From contig JAQGDQ010001362.1 of NCBI GenBank assembly GCA_030141605.1, forward strand, positions 1 through 44,397: a DNA stretch of 44,397 bases, written 5' to 3'. The notes below the pieces were generated by a model. The model made no database searches. It was given only the letters and a program-made list of their open reading frames with translations, and was not told the origin of the DNA. The position numbers were made by a program, and so were the translations under genes. Origin of the DNA: Tubiluchus corallicola. Lineage: Eukaryota > Priapulida > Priapulimorpha > Priapulimorphida > Tubiluchidae. This document shows positions 1 to 28,130 of this stretch, piece after piece. Within the stretch, counting starts at the first letter, position 1. The number at the start of each line of letters is the position of its first letter.

Positions 1-620
1 AAAACCTCCAAAAATGGCCATTTTTCGGCCGTTTTTTGCAAAAGTTATACGGCTGAGATGTAGAGAACGGGAATGGGCCGGGGTGGTGCTGGCTATGGTT
101 AGATAGCCCGTTCAACGGTGGGTGTAGTAGGCATATTTAGAATTCACGAGAGGGCCACGGAGACCCGCAACGGGCATTTTCCCGGACCCAACTCGCGATT
201 TTTTTTTCGAAATTTTGACCAAACAGCCTGTAGAAAAACGTTCTAGCGGCGCCTAGTGGGACTCTCGGAAGGAGATATGCGACTCATCAGAAAGAGGAAG
301 AACAGGGCTACACGATGATGTGAGCTATATGTTAGGACAGGTCCACCAAGAGGAATACTGGCGAGTTAATTACATGTTCTATTTTCAGCAATATTCGCTT
401 AGAAAACTGCTGATGCAAAGCCATTGTTCTGACGTCATCCATTGTACTTTGTCTATAACCTTATAGCTTTAATTAAGCAAAAAGCTGCTGCTGCTACTGG
501 CTTTGCGTGATAAAAACGAGGACTAGGTAGAATGTTTGCGTATTATTGATTATCCGTGTGTTTATACGCAAATTTTTTTGCGTAGGGCCTTTGCTAGTGA
601 CATAATAATGCTTGACTGGC
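1..620 (+). repeat. Degenerate copy of the 38-44 kb satellite core
   Basis: The stretch from the first base to about 620 matches, in the same orientation, the core of the satellite units at 38.4, 40.3, 41.9 and 43.4 kb. Shared landmarks include GCAAAAGTTATACGGCTGAG, the CGTTCTAGCG box, TGACGTCATCCATTG and the TTTATACGCAAA segment. It is more diverged than the four distal copies and lacks the G/T-rich tract. Similarity fades after GGGCCTTTGCTA near 595. The window therefore starts and ends in the same repeat family. Confidence 0.9.
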
Positions 621-1491
621 CTAACCTCACAAAAAAATTGTGCAACGACAACCGTCACCAAAATGGCACAGGTAAAAATGGCACAGGCAAGAATGACAGA
701 AAAAATGCCAGTTAGTAACTGATCTAAAATATTTTCTGTTTTATTATTTTAATTGTTTATGGTACTTAAATAAATAGTGACTGACTTGAATATTTCTGTT
801 TGATTGTCTGACTTTTTTTCCTGTGGCTTTATTACCAGTCGGCCATAAAAATGGCAAAGATGGAAAAGTAGGTAAAATGGTAAACCTGCTTTGATACAAA
901 TAACTTTAATAATAAGAAAACAATTAAAATAGTTACGATGCAACATCTAATATACAGTACATGCGGCTTAATGGGATCACTGTCCGATGAGATGTTTTGA
1001 AAGTCTGTTAAACGTTCTCTGCAAAGCAGAGAGAGCTTCAAAGGGAGACAACTATTCAAGCAATAAAGTATGTAGCTTCCGTTTAGGTCCATTTCCCAGA
1101 ATACGTGTGTTATTGCCCAGTAACAAAATGGGATTCAAAACATTTATTTAAAAATGGCTTTAGCTTTATCATCTGTAATGACAAAACCAGTGTCATCTTT
1201 TACCCCATTACCAATACACTGTTTCTTTCGCACATAATTAAAGAGGCTGTTGAGATCATCTTTATCCAAAACACTTCTTTCACGAATTTTTTTGTTACTT
1301 TTTTGAATTCTTCATTGGCGGAGTCTTACTCGGTTTTTAGAATCTCCGAATCTTGTTTCTCTTCATTTTATAAGTTCTTCCCTTTCGTAATAGCAATCTG
1401 CGCACACCAGGGGGATCATAAACTTTTTTTTGGTGTTGCAATTTGGCTTAAGAAAGCACTTGGTAGGCACGTAAGTTTGAATACTAGTTGT
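621..1491. other. Intergenic, with a short AATGGCACAGG repeat
   Basis: No gene is supported here. Positions 657-715 hold two to three tandem copies of a motif around AAATGGCACAGGTAAA. A related motif lies in inverted orientation at 5650-5700. The piece CCTGTGGCTTTATTACC at 820-836 recurs inverted at 5803-5820, so the two regions probably carry copies of one old dispersed element. A 150-codon open frame at 1105-1557 is not credible: it lacks an ATG start and runs into the MITE at 1492. Confidence 0.5.
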
Positions 1492-1912
1492 CAGGGGCGT
1501 ATCAAGACTTTACGACGCCCTAAGCTGTTAGCTTTGCCCCGATTATCTAAATTGTGATTTTATCATTGTTTATGTAATGAGCAGATCAAACAATTACTTG
1601 TGGTGTGTTTGAAACACTATTAATCTAATTTCTACGTGGTTATTATTAATTACATGTATTTTCATAACGCTTATGTTCAAGCAGGCTGCGCGACTGCATG
1701 GTGTGTAATACCTTGCACCTGTTCGTCATGTAGCACTTATATAGAAGTTGCATTCAGTATCTGCCTGTGGTGTCTTATAAAATGGGCTATTAACATGAAT
1801 ATGTAGGCATCCACATTTTTTCCAAATAATAATTTTTTCTAAAACATGGCGCCCCTCAAACTCTGGCACCATAGGCTATAGCCTAGTTAGCCTGTTGGTT
1901 AATAAACCCTTG
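1492..1912. mobile_element. hAT-type MITE with 8-bp target duplication
   Basis: The left end reads CAGGGGCGTATCAAGAC. The right end, read inward on the minus strand, is CAAGGGTTTATTAACCAAC. These are imperfect terminal inverted repeats of the CAGGGGCG type usual for hAT elements. The flanking 8-mers CTAGTTGT (1484-1491) and CTAGTCAT (1913-1920) agree at six of eight positions, as expected for a decayed hAT target-site duplication. No transposase is encoded. The right half (about 1610-1912) is repeated in inverted orientation at 37961-38262. Confidence 0.75.
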
Positions 1913-2605
1913 CTAGTCATAACAACTTTGATAAAAAGATTCCACATTTCAAGCACTGTAGTACAATCGGGAAAGAGAACAGACTTATTTATACGGAATA
2001 ATGTATTTGATAGAACCCCCTAATTAGCTTTGTCATAATCAAAGACGGCTGGGCTAGTAGTGATTGGACCTTAACGATAGAAATTTGGCACAAAATAATC
2101 AGTTGTCAGAACAGGCTCACAAATATTGAGGTTATACAAATGAATAGGTCAGTGCATAAAACTAAATAAAGTTTATTCTTGCCACCCGAGTGCTTATCAA
2201 CCCTGTATATGACTACCTGTGATTTGACTACCTGTTGTAATCCGACCTAATTGCCATTGCCCACCCTTCCCCAAATATGTCAACCAAAATATTCGTCGCC
2301 CTCTGTGCGGGTGCATTCAGCTAGTTCATAATATTCATCGTCCGTTTCATAAAATAAATGTAGAATTGAAAATAACACAATAAGCAAGAAATCGAAGTTT
2401 TACATGTCTTTATTGAAAAGCTTTATTATCAACGAGTCGACTTTACCGTCGAGTCTACTTTACAATCATTTTCTTAAAAAGATCCACTACAAAGAATCTG
2501 TGAGGTCTTGTGTAACAACTAAAACAATCTGCATTCAGACAGTAATACACAAAGATTTGGTGTAATTAACAATAAAAATTTGTTTTGCAAATAAATTTTA
2601 TACGA
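1913..2605. other. Intergenic, no recognised content
   Basis: AT-rich sequence without a supportable exon, RNA gene or clear repeat. Small palindromic pieces such as GAGTCGACTTTACCGTCGAGTCTAC near 2436 are present but show no recognisable function. Confidence 0.4.
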
Positions 2606-3114
2606 TCAGTGGCGGCTCATAGCTAAAATCAGTGGAGGTGTTGCTTCAGAAAATGGTTAGCCATTGTTTTAATACTGTGCAAAACGAAACAAGCATGCGT
2701 AATTTAAATGTTGTAATTTTAAACAAACAAACATACACATTTTAAACATAAATTTGAAAAAATTCTAAAGGAAAAAATATTTTTTGGCTTACTAATAGCC
2801 TAAATTGTCGTAGTTCAAGCTTGATCCATTCACGGTAGGCACGTGACAACTGATAATAAACTGTGTGAGCGACAGTACTTTCCCTACCTGGGCTCAGACA
2901 TGTGCGCATGGCCGCATGCGCAGAACAGCCGAACACCGCTTTGCTGGGCTATGAAGCAAACAGTACTACGTTCACGTGCTCTGGTTCCGTACGAGTATAA
3001 AGAAAGAACTAAAGAAAAACGGCTTATTCTATTGAATATTATCGATAATAATGAGTTGATTGAAAATAGGGGGTGCAGCACTTCCACAGCACCTGTGCAC
3101 AAGCCACCACTGGA
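2606..3114 (-). mobile_element. Non-autonomous hAT-like element (CAGTGGCGGCT ends)
   Basis: The left end is CAGTGGCGGCTCATAG at 2606. The right end, read inward on the minus strand, is CAGTGGTGGCTTGTGCACAG. The flanks TATACGAT and GATAAGAT agree at six of eight bases, compatible with a hAT 8-bp duplication. The interior is shared in inverted orientation with 13257-13774, including the GTTCCGTACGAGTATAAAG and CATGTGCGCATGGCCGC segments. The open frames inside are short and conflict between strands, so no transposase is claimed. Confidence 0.65.
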
Positions 3115-3914
3115 TAAGATAAATTTGAATGATTGAAGTCAAATTAGTAACTTGATTAAATTTGCTTAGCGCTAAAACTAAGATTCCGACTTTCTTGGCA
3201 AAAATCAACTTGCGTTGAGTGGAAATTGGTTCAACAGTCACTGCACAGGGGTGGAGCAAACAAAGCTAGGTTGATCTTGTGGTGAAACTGACAAAAATGC
3301 CACATAGAGCTGCAACAGAGAAAAAACACATATAAGCACATATTCAGGGCTGGGTTACCCTACAAGCTAGTATAGACTGCAGCCAAGTCCCCCCCCCCCA
3401 AGATTGGTGGGCCCATATTTGCATTACTGACTTAAAAAAGGAGGCCAGGAATCTGAAATTTTAAAGTGGCTCCTCATCTGAGATAAAGGATCCCTATTTG
3501 AGGCCTTTTATTTGTGACAAAGGGTCTTGTTTGAGGTCCTTTATTTGAGATACGGGACCCTCTTTGAAGCCCTTTTTAAATATGGGGCCTACAGTCACCA
3601 AATGTTGCTAAAACATATCACAAGTAAAGAATGAACAAATTATGGTTCCATACTCTAATTACAAATTATGGCTCCGTTTGAGTAGCCCATAATTTCATTC
3701 GCCTAAGGGCCCAAAAAGTCATAAATCGGCCCAGCACGCATTCACATAATTAATATAATCATTTCATTAATTAGGTACTTAATTAGTTTTTTTAAATGGT
3801 TTACAGATGAAAGATCACGAAAAGCAGAACGTATGGTACCAAAAGTATCAATAAACATGATTTTTCACTACATACATAAAATAAATTTGTGTTTAAATAA
3901 TGATCATTGAGATA
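3115..3914. other. Intergenic with decayed repeat pieces
   Basis: Positions 3115-3172 are still homologous, inverted, to 13187-13256, so the copy shared with 13 kb is longer than the element ends suggest. Positions 3470-3590 hold a few imperfect copies of a segment around GAGGCCTTTTATTTGTGAC. A run of C lies near 3390. No gene is seen. Confidence 0.45.
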
Positions 3915-5285
3915 ACTTAATTTTATGTATGCATTGAAAATTCATTTTATGTATGCAGTGAATATTCATTTGATGCATGCAGTGAAAATTCATTTTATGT
4001 ATGCAGTGAATATTCATTTTATGTATGCAGTGAAAATTTAGTCTATGCATGCAGTGAATATTCATTTTATGTATGCAGTGACAATTCATTTTATGTATGC
4101 AGTGGAAATTCATTTTATGCATGAAGTAAAAATTCACTTTTTATGCATGTAGTGAAAATTCATTTTATGCATGTAGTGAAAATTCACTTTATGTATGCAG
4201 TGAAAATTCATTTTATGTATGCAGTGAAAATTAAATTTATGTATGCAGTGAAAATTAAATTTATGTATGCAGTGAAAATTCACTTTATGCATGTAGTGAA
4301 AATTCACTTTATGTATGCAGTGAAAATTAAATTTATGTATGCAGTGAAAATTCATTTTATGTATGCAGTGAAAATTAAATTTATGTATGCAGTGAAAATT
4401 AAATTTATGTATGCAGTGAAAATTCACTTTATGCATGTAGTGAAAATTCACTTTATGTATGCAGTGAAAATTAAATTTATGTATGCAGTGAAAATTAAAT
4501 TTATGTATGCAGTGAAAATTCATTTTATGCATGTAGTGAAAATTCATTTTATGCATGTAATGAAAATTCACTTTATGTATGCAGTGATAATTCATTTTAT
4601 GTATGCAGTGAAAATTAAATTTATGTATGCAGTGAAAATTCATTTTATGCATGTAGTGAAAATTCATTTTATGCATGTAATGAAAATTCACTTTATGTAT
4701 GCAGGGATAATTCATTTTATGTATACAGTGATAATTCATTTTATGCATGTAGTGAAAATTCATTTTATGCATGTAATGAAAATTCACTTTATGTATGCAG
4801 TGATAAATCATTTTATGTATGCAGTGAAAATTAAATTTATGTATGCAGTAAAAATTCATTTTATGCATGTAGTGAAAATTCATTTTATGCATGTAATGAA
4901 AATTCAATTTATGTATGTAGTGAAAATTAAATTTATGTATGCAGTGAAAATTCATTTTATGCATGTAGTGAAAAATTCATTTTATGCATGTAATGAAAAT
5001 TCACTTTATGTATGCAGTGATAAATCATTTTATGTATGCAGTGAAAATTAAATTTATGTATGCAGTAAAAATTCATTTTATGCATGTAGTGAAAATTCGT
5101 TTTATGCATGTAATGAAAATTCAATTTATGTATGCAGTGAAAATTCATTTTATGTATGCAGTGATAATTCATTTTATGCATGTAGTGAAGATTCAATTTA
5201 TGTATGCAGTGAAAATTCAATTGATGTATGCAGTGAAAATTCATTTTATGTATGCAGTGAAAATTCATTTTATGTATGCAGTGAA
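3915..5285. repeat. 24-bp minisatellite, about 57 copies
   Basis: The unit is 24 bp, built around TTTTATGTATGCAGTGAAAA. Common variants are TATGCATGTAGTG, AAATTAAATTTATG and CACTTTATG. Variants recur in blocks, showing amplification of multi-unit segments. Because 24 is divisible by three and the consensus has no stop in one frame of each strand, long open frames run through both strands. On the plus strand they read as repeats of MYAVKIHF, on the minus strand as MNFHCIHK. Single-base insertions near 4137 and 4968 shift the frame, which argues against coding. Confidence 0.95.
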
Positions 5286-6911
5286 GAAGGGGGTAATAGA
5301 CTTTAAAATCATAGAGTTAGATTACGTCACATTCATGGATGTTAAATGAAGGTCCAAGTGTTTTGTGAACTTCTGAGAAGTGAGAAAAGCGCTTCATGTA
5401 ATTTCCAAGAAACTTTGTGAAAAAGGCGGGTAACAAAATGGGAATTTTTTCGCCGGTTCTCTTTTCGCAAAACTTGAGCGAAAAAAACGAAAAAAAACAT
5501 TCGCAAAGCACTTCGTGGAGGTCTCGGAGAGAGTGTTTAATACTTCTTTTTTGCTATTTTCACCTGGGCAAACAACTACGAATTAGTTCCAGTTCCATTT
5601 TGAGAAATTCTGGCTTGTAAATTAAAACTGTGTAATGCAACCTAACTTTCCCCGTGTCATTTTTACCGTGCCATTTTTTCTGTGCCATTTTTACCGCGCA
5701 CCTTTGCTCGACGTCACCCACACCACACGATATCAAACCACACCCACCTAACCATGCCACAGAAATGGAAAAGTAGGAAAACACAGCACAGAAGAAAGAA
5801 TTCAGGTAATAAAGTCACAGGGAAAAAAGCCAGAAGAAAAAGTCAGAAAAAAGAAACAATCCTACCCCTAACGCTAATCCTAACCCTAACTCTAACCCTA
5901 AGATATTAAACAAAACGTATTCTTTTCACATGTATGTAATGCCATCATATATAAATTGTGTTTTCAACAGAGACTAAACGAGAAAGAAATGAAGGACGGA
6001 ACAAGAAATAGGCACTCTTAATTATAAAGGAAACAGGAGTATAAAGGAAAGAGAAGAAAGAATAACAAAAGAGAAGTAGAAAGAAAGAGAAAGAAAGAGA
6101 GAAACTTACGATGTACGCATTGCGTCTTTAGGTGCAAAAGTCATACCAGGAAGATTACTGCACAAAACTCCACCCAAGCGAGTTTTTTTCAACTCATTTA
6201 TTTGATCTGTAATAAGTTAAATTATTAGTTAAGTTCACTGTGTAAATCACAGATTTACTCATTTACAAATAGTGTATGGCTGAAATGTATTACATTTGCT
6301 GCCAACAGATGGCGTAAAGTGCACTACAAATAAAAATGAATATGCACATCATCGCTGTTATCAACATTACTACAATATTGAACGCTAAAAGGAGTTTAAT
6401 GCTAATGTTTAATATTAATAAATCATTTATTACCAAATATAATTAATATTACCAAATAAATTTTGAATATTCATAATTCTTTTTTAATACTCGTAAATCA
6501 GTTTGTTAATGTTCACAATTGATTTATGAGTATTAAAAATGATATGTGAATATTCAAAATTGATTTGGTAATAATCATAAATGATTTATGAATACTTATG
6601 AAATGATTGATGAATATGAATTTTGAATATTTCTAAATAATTCTTGTTTATTAATACTGAAAAATAAATTACGAAAATTAACAAATGATTTACTAATATT
6701 CAAAAATATGAATTTTAATTCCACTATGGAATTCTATGAACTACAGCCAATAAAGCTTGTAAAAGCCTTTATCACTATTAGATGAGTAGAGCAGTGAATT
6801 TCAATGCACGTTTAAAGAATTGTAAAAATAAAGTTGTATCTGCTAGTCCATTTTTGTTTGTTCAGAGGCAAACACCACGTATGCGGGAGAAATCCTGAAA
6901 CACTAACAATA
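5286..6911. other. Intergenic region beyond the peroxidase gene
   Basis: Contains an inverted relative of the 657-960 repeat (about 5640-5840), a degenerate telomere-like CCCTAA tract at 5860-5903, a purine-rich AG tract at 5990-6110, and a degenerate AT-rich repeat of roughly 28 bp around GATTTATGAATATT at 6400-6720. TTTATT at about 6647 is AATAAA on the minus strand and could serve as a polyadenylation signal for the peroxidase gene. No exon was recognised. Confidence 0.5.
5860..5903. repeat. Interstitial telomere-like CCCTAA tract
   Basis: Five to six degenerate copies of CCCTAA (CCTAACCCTAACTCTAACCC in the middle). A longer tract in the opposite orientation (TTAGGG) is at 14214-14304. 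TTAGGG telomeres are widespread in animals but absent from most arthropods and nematodes, which weakly limits the source organism. Confidence 0.7.
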
Positions 6912-23689
<16,778 letters not shown>

Positions 23690-23755
23690 CTGAAAAAGTG
23701 CGTCCTAATTAAAATTCTATGCAAAAACAAAACACAATTGATGTGCTGTTTTATG

Positions 23756-23891
23756 GCGCGTTCACACATACAGACTTCTTTCGCAACTTGTCGCGCAACT
23801 TCTGCCTGAGAGAAGTTGCCAAACTGTTCACACGTTGCAACTTTACTCTCAGAAACAAGTTGAGAGACAGTTCTACGTCTGAACGCGCCAT
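23756..23891. mobile_element. Short MITE with TGGCGCGTTCA ends
   Basis: Left end TGGCGCGTTCACACATACAG and right end GTCTGAACGCGCCA are inverted repeats. The flanking bases are TTA on both sides, a plausible 3-bp duplication. Inside there are further palindromic parts (GCAACTTCTGCC, GAGAAGTTGC). A related single end, GGTCTGAACGCGCC, occurs at 26660-26673. Confidence 0.7.
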
Positions 23892-24273
23892 TATATAAAT
23901 AAAATGCGCTACTTTCCCAACTCTGTTAGGTACTCAATAGACAAATCTTTGATATGCAAAAGAATCATTTAACGTTAAACATTTCAAAAATACAGTCCTT
24001 AAATGGTTGATTCATACCGTAATTTCAAACGTATTAGTTGTTTATAGCGATTAAAATGTTTAGACGTTAAATAAAACCTGATATCTACATTGCCCCTCCA
24101 TAAAAAAGCAATAATGTCTAGTACGTTTATCTCTTATTACAACCAATCCTCTCATAAAATCCAATAGCTTAATATGAATTAGGTTAACCTATTATTACAC
24201 TTAAAATCAATTAATTATTTAATTAATTCGTTAAATACAAACTTCATTGCTTTTCGTTTGTAACTTTTACGAA

Positions 24274-24327
24274 TGACGTCAGCTAAGCTAGGAAATGGGG
24301 AGGCTATCCTTCTGCCACTTTATATAG
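24274..24327. promoter_or_regulatory. CRE-type site plus TATA box between divergent genes
   Basis: TGACGTCA at 24274-24281 is a perfect cAMP-response-element-type palindrome (CREB/ATF family). TTATATA at 24320-24326 follows 39 bases later. The ATG of the plus-strand gene is at 24428, about 100 bases from the TATA box, as expected for a TATA promoter with a short leader. On the minus strand the same box reads TATATAAAG, so it could also serve the peroxidase gene. Activity is inferred, not shown. Confidence 0.6.
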
Positions 24328-24427
24328 CGCGAATTTTTGGTTTTGCAGCATCTTAAAAGTGTCTAATAAGTCAAACAAACTGTCAATCGTGGTAAATCGC
24401 GAGCCTTAAGTGTTTACGCTGTCCAAA

Positions 24428-24557
24428 ATGATATTGCTGGCATTTCATGTTGTGGTACATTTTTCTGCGTTCAACTTAAAGTGTTTGGAAAGGAGGCTAT
24501 ACGCTGACATAACCAAACAAATAATGTTTCTACAAACAAATTCGATCAATTTAGGAG
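24428..24557 (+). CDS. Sensor gene exon 1: signal peptide
   Basis: ATG in the context CCAAAATG starts MILLAFHVVVHFSAFNLKCL, followed by a helical stretch RRLYADITKQIMFLQ. The donor GGAG/GTGCAT was chosen because it gives the phase-1 end required by exon 2; without it the frame would run to a stop at 24599. This exon is assigned on promoter position, signal peptide and phase only. Confidence 0.5.
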
Positions 24558-27500
24558 GTGCATGTGAACAAAAGATTAAACATTGTAACCCGTGTAACTA
24601 AACAAAATCGTTTGTAACCAAGTTACATACAAATATTTGTGCAATCACAACGCATGTATCGCGTATTTTTATGCAATTTTGAATTGATGTCATATTTGAT
24701 TTCGAAGATGAAAAAACATTGTTTTAGTGACGTTTTTAATGCCTGATTCCATTTCTAAACAATGCATAACTGTGTGTCCATTTTATATGACAATCCTTGC
24801 AGCATGTCATACCGTGAAAGATTAGCATTTTTAAATCTTGAGCCACTTAAACTTCGTCGAATGCACTGTGATCTGACAATGTGTTATTCTATTTTACATA
24901 GAAATAGTTCTATAGATAAAGATGTATTTTTTAGCTAAGCACCTTTATCTAATGTGACCATTATATTACATTAATGATATTGTAAAAGAACTAACCCAAA
25001 ATGATCTTATCGTAAATTGATTGTACAGGCATACTGTTTATATACGAATAATATAAACATAAGACATTAATATAAGATTATCTGCATCAGCTACAACATT
25101 ATCTGTATTATCTGTATGCATCAGCTACAACATTATCTGTATTATCTGTATGCATCAGCTACAACATATACTACTTGTACATAGAGTATAACATGAACAT
25201 GTATAAATATTGTACGCAAATATTAGATATGTAATTAGAATTAGTAGATCGTAATGCAGAATTGTTAGCTTGTTTAGTACAAAATTGGTAACCGTGAAGA
25301 ATTTAAGAATTTAATGTAAAGATTTATTTAACATTTTTGTACTTATATGCCTTGCAAATAGAGGGCTTATTGTATCACTTTCAATAAAGATTTTTAATAA
25401 TAATAATAAAATGTGACCAGGGGCCACCGATTGAAGTTACAGCCCGCTCACTGCCGGCTGTTTTAAGAACTTTTTCCTAAACCTAGAATCTGGAATCAAC
25501 TCCCTGCGTCTGCCGGGTGCCCCCTTGGTCTGTGCTCAGAGTAGCAAACTTTTTAAAAAACGTTTAAAAGACGTAAATCTTAATAATCATTTATCTTTTA
25601 GCAGGCATATGTAAGTGGCATTGGCTTTTTGTGTCTTTAGCCGTAATCCTTTAACTAGCCATTTTTATCTGTAAAATTTATGTCTGCGATGTATACACGT
25701 TTTATCCTGGTTTCGTATTTTATACTTTCTTGTAATTGTTTTTAATATTTTTTTAATAAAAAATATTTATTGAACAAATCGTAAACAAACAAATATAAAT
25801 CCATTCTTCAATTTCATCTTAATGGAGGAATTCATTTACTATTTCAATACCTTGTTTGGCAATGAGAAGAAGCTTGCTCTTTGCATAAAGGCCACTGGTT
25901 TTCAATCTCTCAGTTTCTCACTTTCCTCCTTGGGCGTGTGCTTATTTACACACAGAAGTTGAGAAACATCATACTAGGCTAACCCACTGAATGACTCGGT
26001 GATGCTCGGCATTGTCGGCATCTGTAGTGCTGTCTCCGATTATTTCTCTCATTGAGAGAATCATATAGGAATATTGTTGCTGGATAACTAGGTTTCAGTC
26101 CTGCCACAACTCTTAACATAATATCTAGTAGTAGTATAGTTTATTAGCAATGATTAATACAAAGACTGGGGTAGCAGAAAATAATAAAATTTACAGTTTA
26201 TTCATTATTCTTTTCAAGAATTTATCACACGTGGATCACATTAGTATCACATTAGGATCACATTAGTATATAAAATAGTTGTACCAACTTTATACCATTG
26301 AAAAAGTGGTTATACATTTTCGTTTGATATTTTAAGCGAATAGTAAGCATGAATAAAACATCTGTATTTTAAGCATTAAACACTATTTTGCAGCTAAACC
26401 AGAAAACGTTAATTTGTTGTATTTTTTGTAACTCACGAGATAATGTCAACAATACAAAATATTGTTAATTATCTATATATAAAAATATAGTAATTTAAAT
26501 TTGATAACCTTGGTACAAGGCAAGTTTCTGTAGGATTAACTTCAATGTTATCTGTATTTATATATTTACTAGCCAAACCCTGCAAAGAATTTTGTGCACA
26601 AACCAACGACAACAACAAGGAGCTATTAGGCGAGTTAATTTGGCGAAAAAACTCGTTGGTCTGAACGCGCCTTTAGTGTTTTACATAGTAGATTGACGCT
26701 CTTATTTGCTGAAATAAAAATGTCATTATAAATTGAAAGCTACAAGTTAGTGTTACTGCTATTAACATACGCAAATTTTTAATTATTCATCATTTATTTT
26801 TTCAGATCTAAATTATGACTGTCACGACTTTAAACTAGACATTGCTTGCTTCAAACTAGTCGTTGCTTGGCTAATTAGGCCAGAAAATAACTGCTGATTA
26901 AATCTAGTTCCCACGTTTTTGTCCAAATTGCTAAATCTACTCAAAAACGTGAAATATAAGCTTATAAGAAGTAATTCTCTATTATCTACTATCTTTCTTC
27001 CTACCATTTCCACTAACACATCCCTGTACCCTTCCTGTGTGATCTAACCTTTCTCCCAGTTCTTTTTTTTGTTCACTCATCCATTCTTTTTTTATCGGTT
27101 TCACATGACAGTGGGCTTATACAAGCCTTTGCCTCTCTAGCCCACTGCAGTACAATTATTCTTTTATGATAACGATAGTGTATGAACATAACAATTTAAT
27201 ACAGCATGATGTAACAATTTTGATGTTACTGTGTGCTTAATGTCATTATATTGTACTGAATGTGACAATAATAATAAATAAAAAAATAAAAATAAAAAAT
27301 TCGCCAACATGATTCCTGTAGGGAATTCTCAAGAAGACTGCTCAAGCTGAATTTTTAGCAACATCCGAAATTCTGCGCTAAGCAGCTGCGTGAAATTAGC
27401 GTCGCTGCGTGAAACTGGACCACATATAAGAAGCCAGACTAATCAGTCAAGCATGAATTACTAGTGACGCTGCACTTATTTTTCTGACACTTTGCTGCTT

Positions 27501-28096
27501 TTGAGTACCTTTCTGCCAGCAACATTTTACATTGGTTAATGTAATGAGGTTCACAGTTACACGGCTGCAGCATGCTAGGAGCACAGTTACACGGCTGTAG
27601 GATGTGAGGAGGACAGCTGCAAGACCAGATGATGCTAAAAAGACTGTTTACACGTCTTGTCTTTTGTTTGGTTACAATATTTTGTTTCGGTATTGACGCA
27701 AAGTATCAAAAAATTATTAATACTCTAGGTAACATTTTTTCGGCATAATTTAAATATTCTAGAAATTATTAGGTATTTTTATAAGTGCTGGAGTAATAAA
27801 TCAGTGGTTGGAATCTTGCCTTTGATGAGTCGTATCAAAACCTTCAAAATTGTACCGCTATTTTTTGTTAAACCACGTGGATTAAATGATAAATAATACT
27901 AATGCTGTTGCATTACTGATGCTATTTCTGTTACTTTTGCTATTGCTACTACTGCTGCTTTTGCGTCCGCACTTGTTTTTGTTGTTGTTGTTGTTGTTGC
28001 AGTTGCTGTTGTTGCTCCTGTTGCGCCTTTTGCTGTCGCTGTTGCGCCTTTTGCTGTCGCTGTTGCTGCTGTTGTTGTTGTTGATGATGATGATGG

Positions 28097-28130
<34 letters not shown>

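Noticed and set aside
1105-1557. A 150-codon plus-strand open frame
   Set aside because: It has no ATG start, no family resemblance, and its end lies inside the hAT MITE that begins at 1492.
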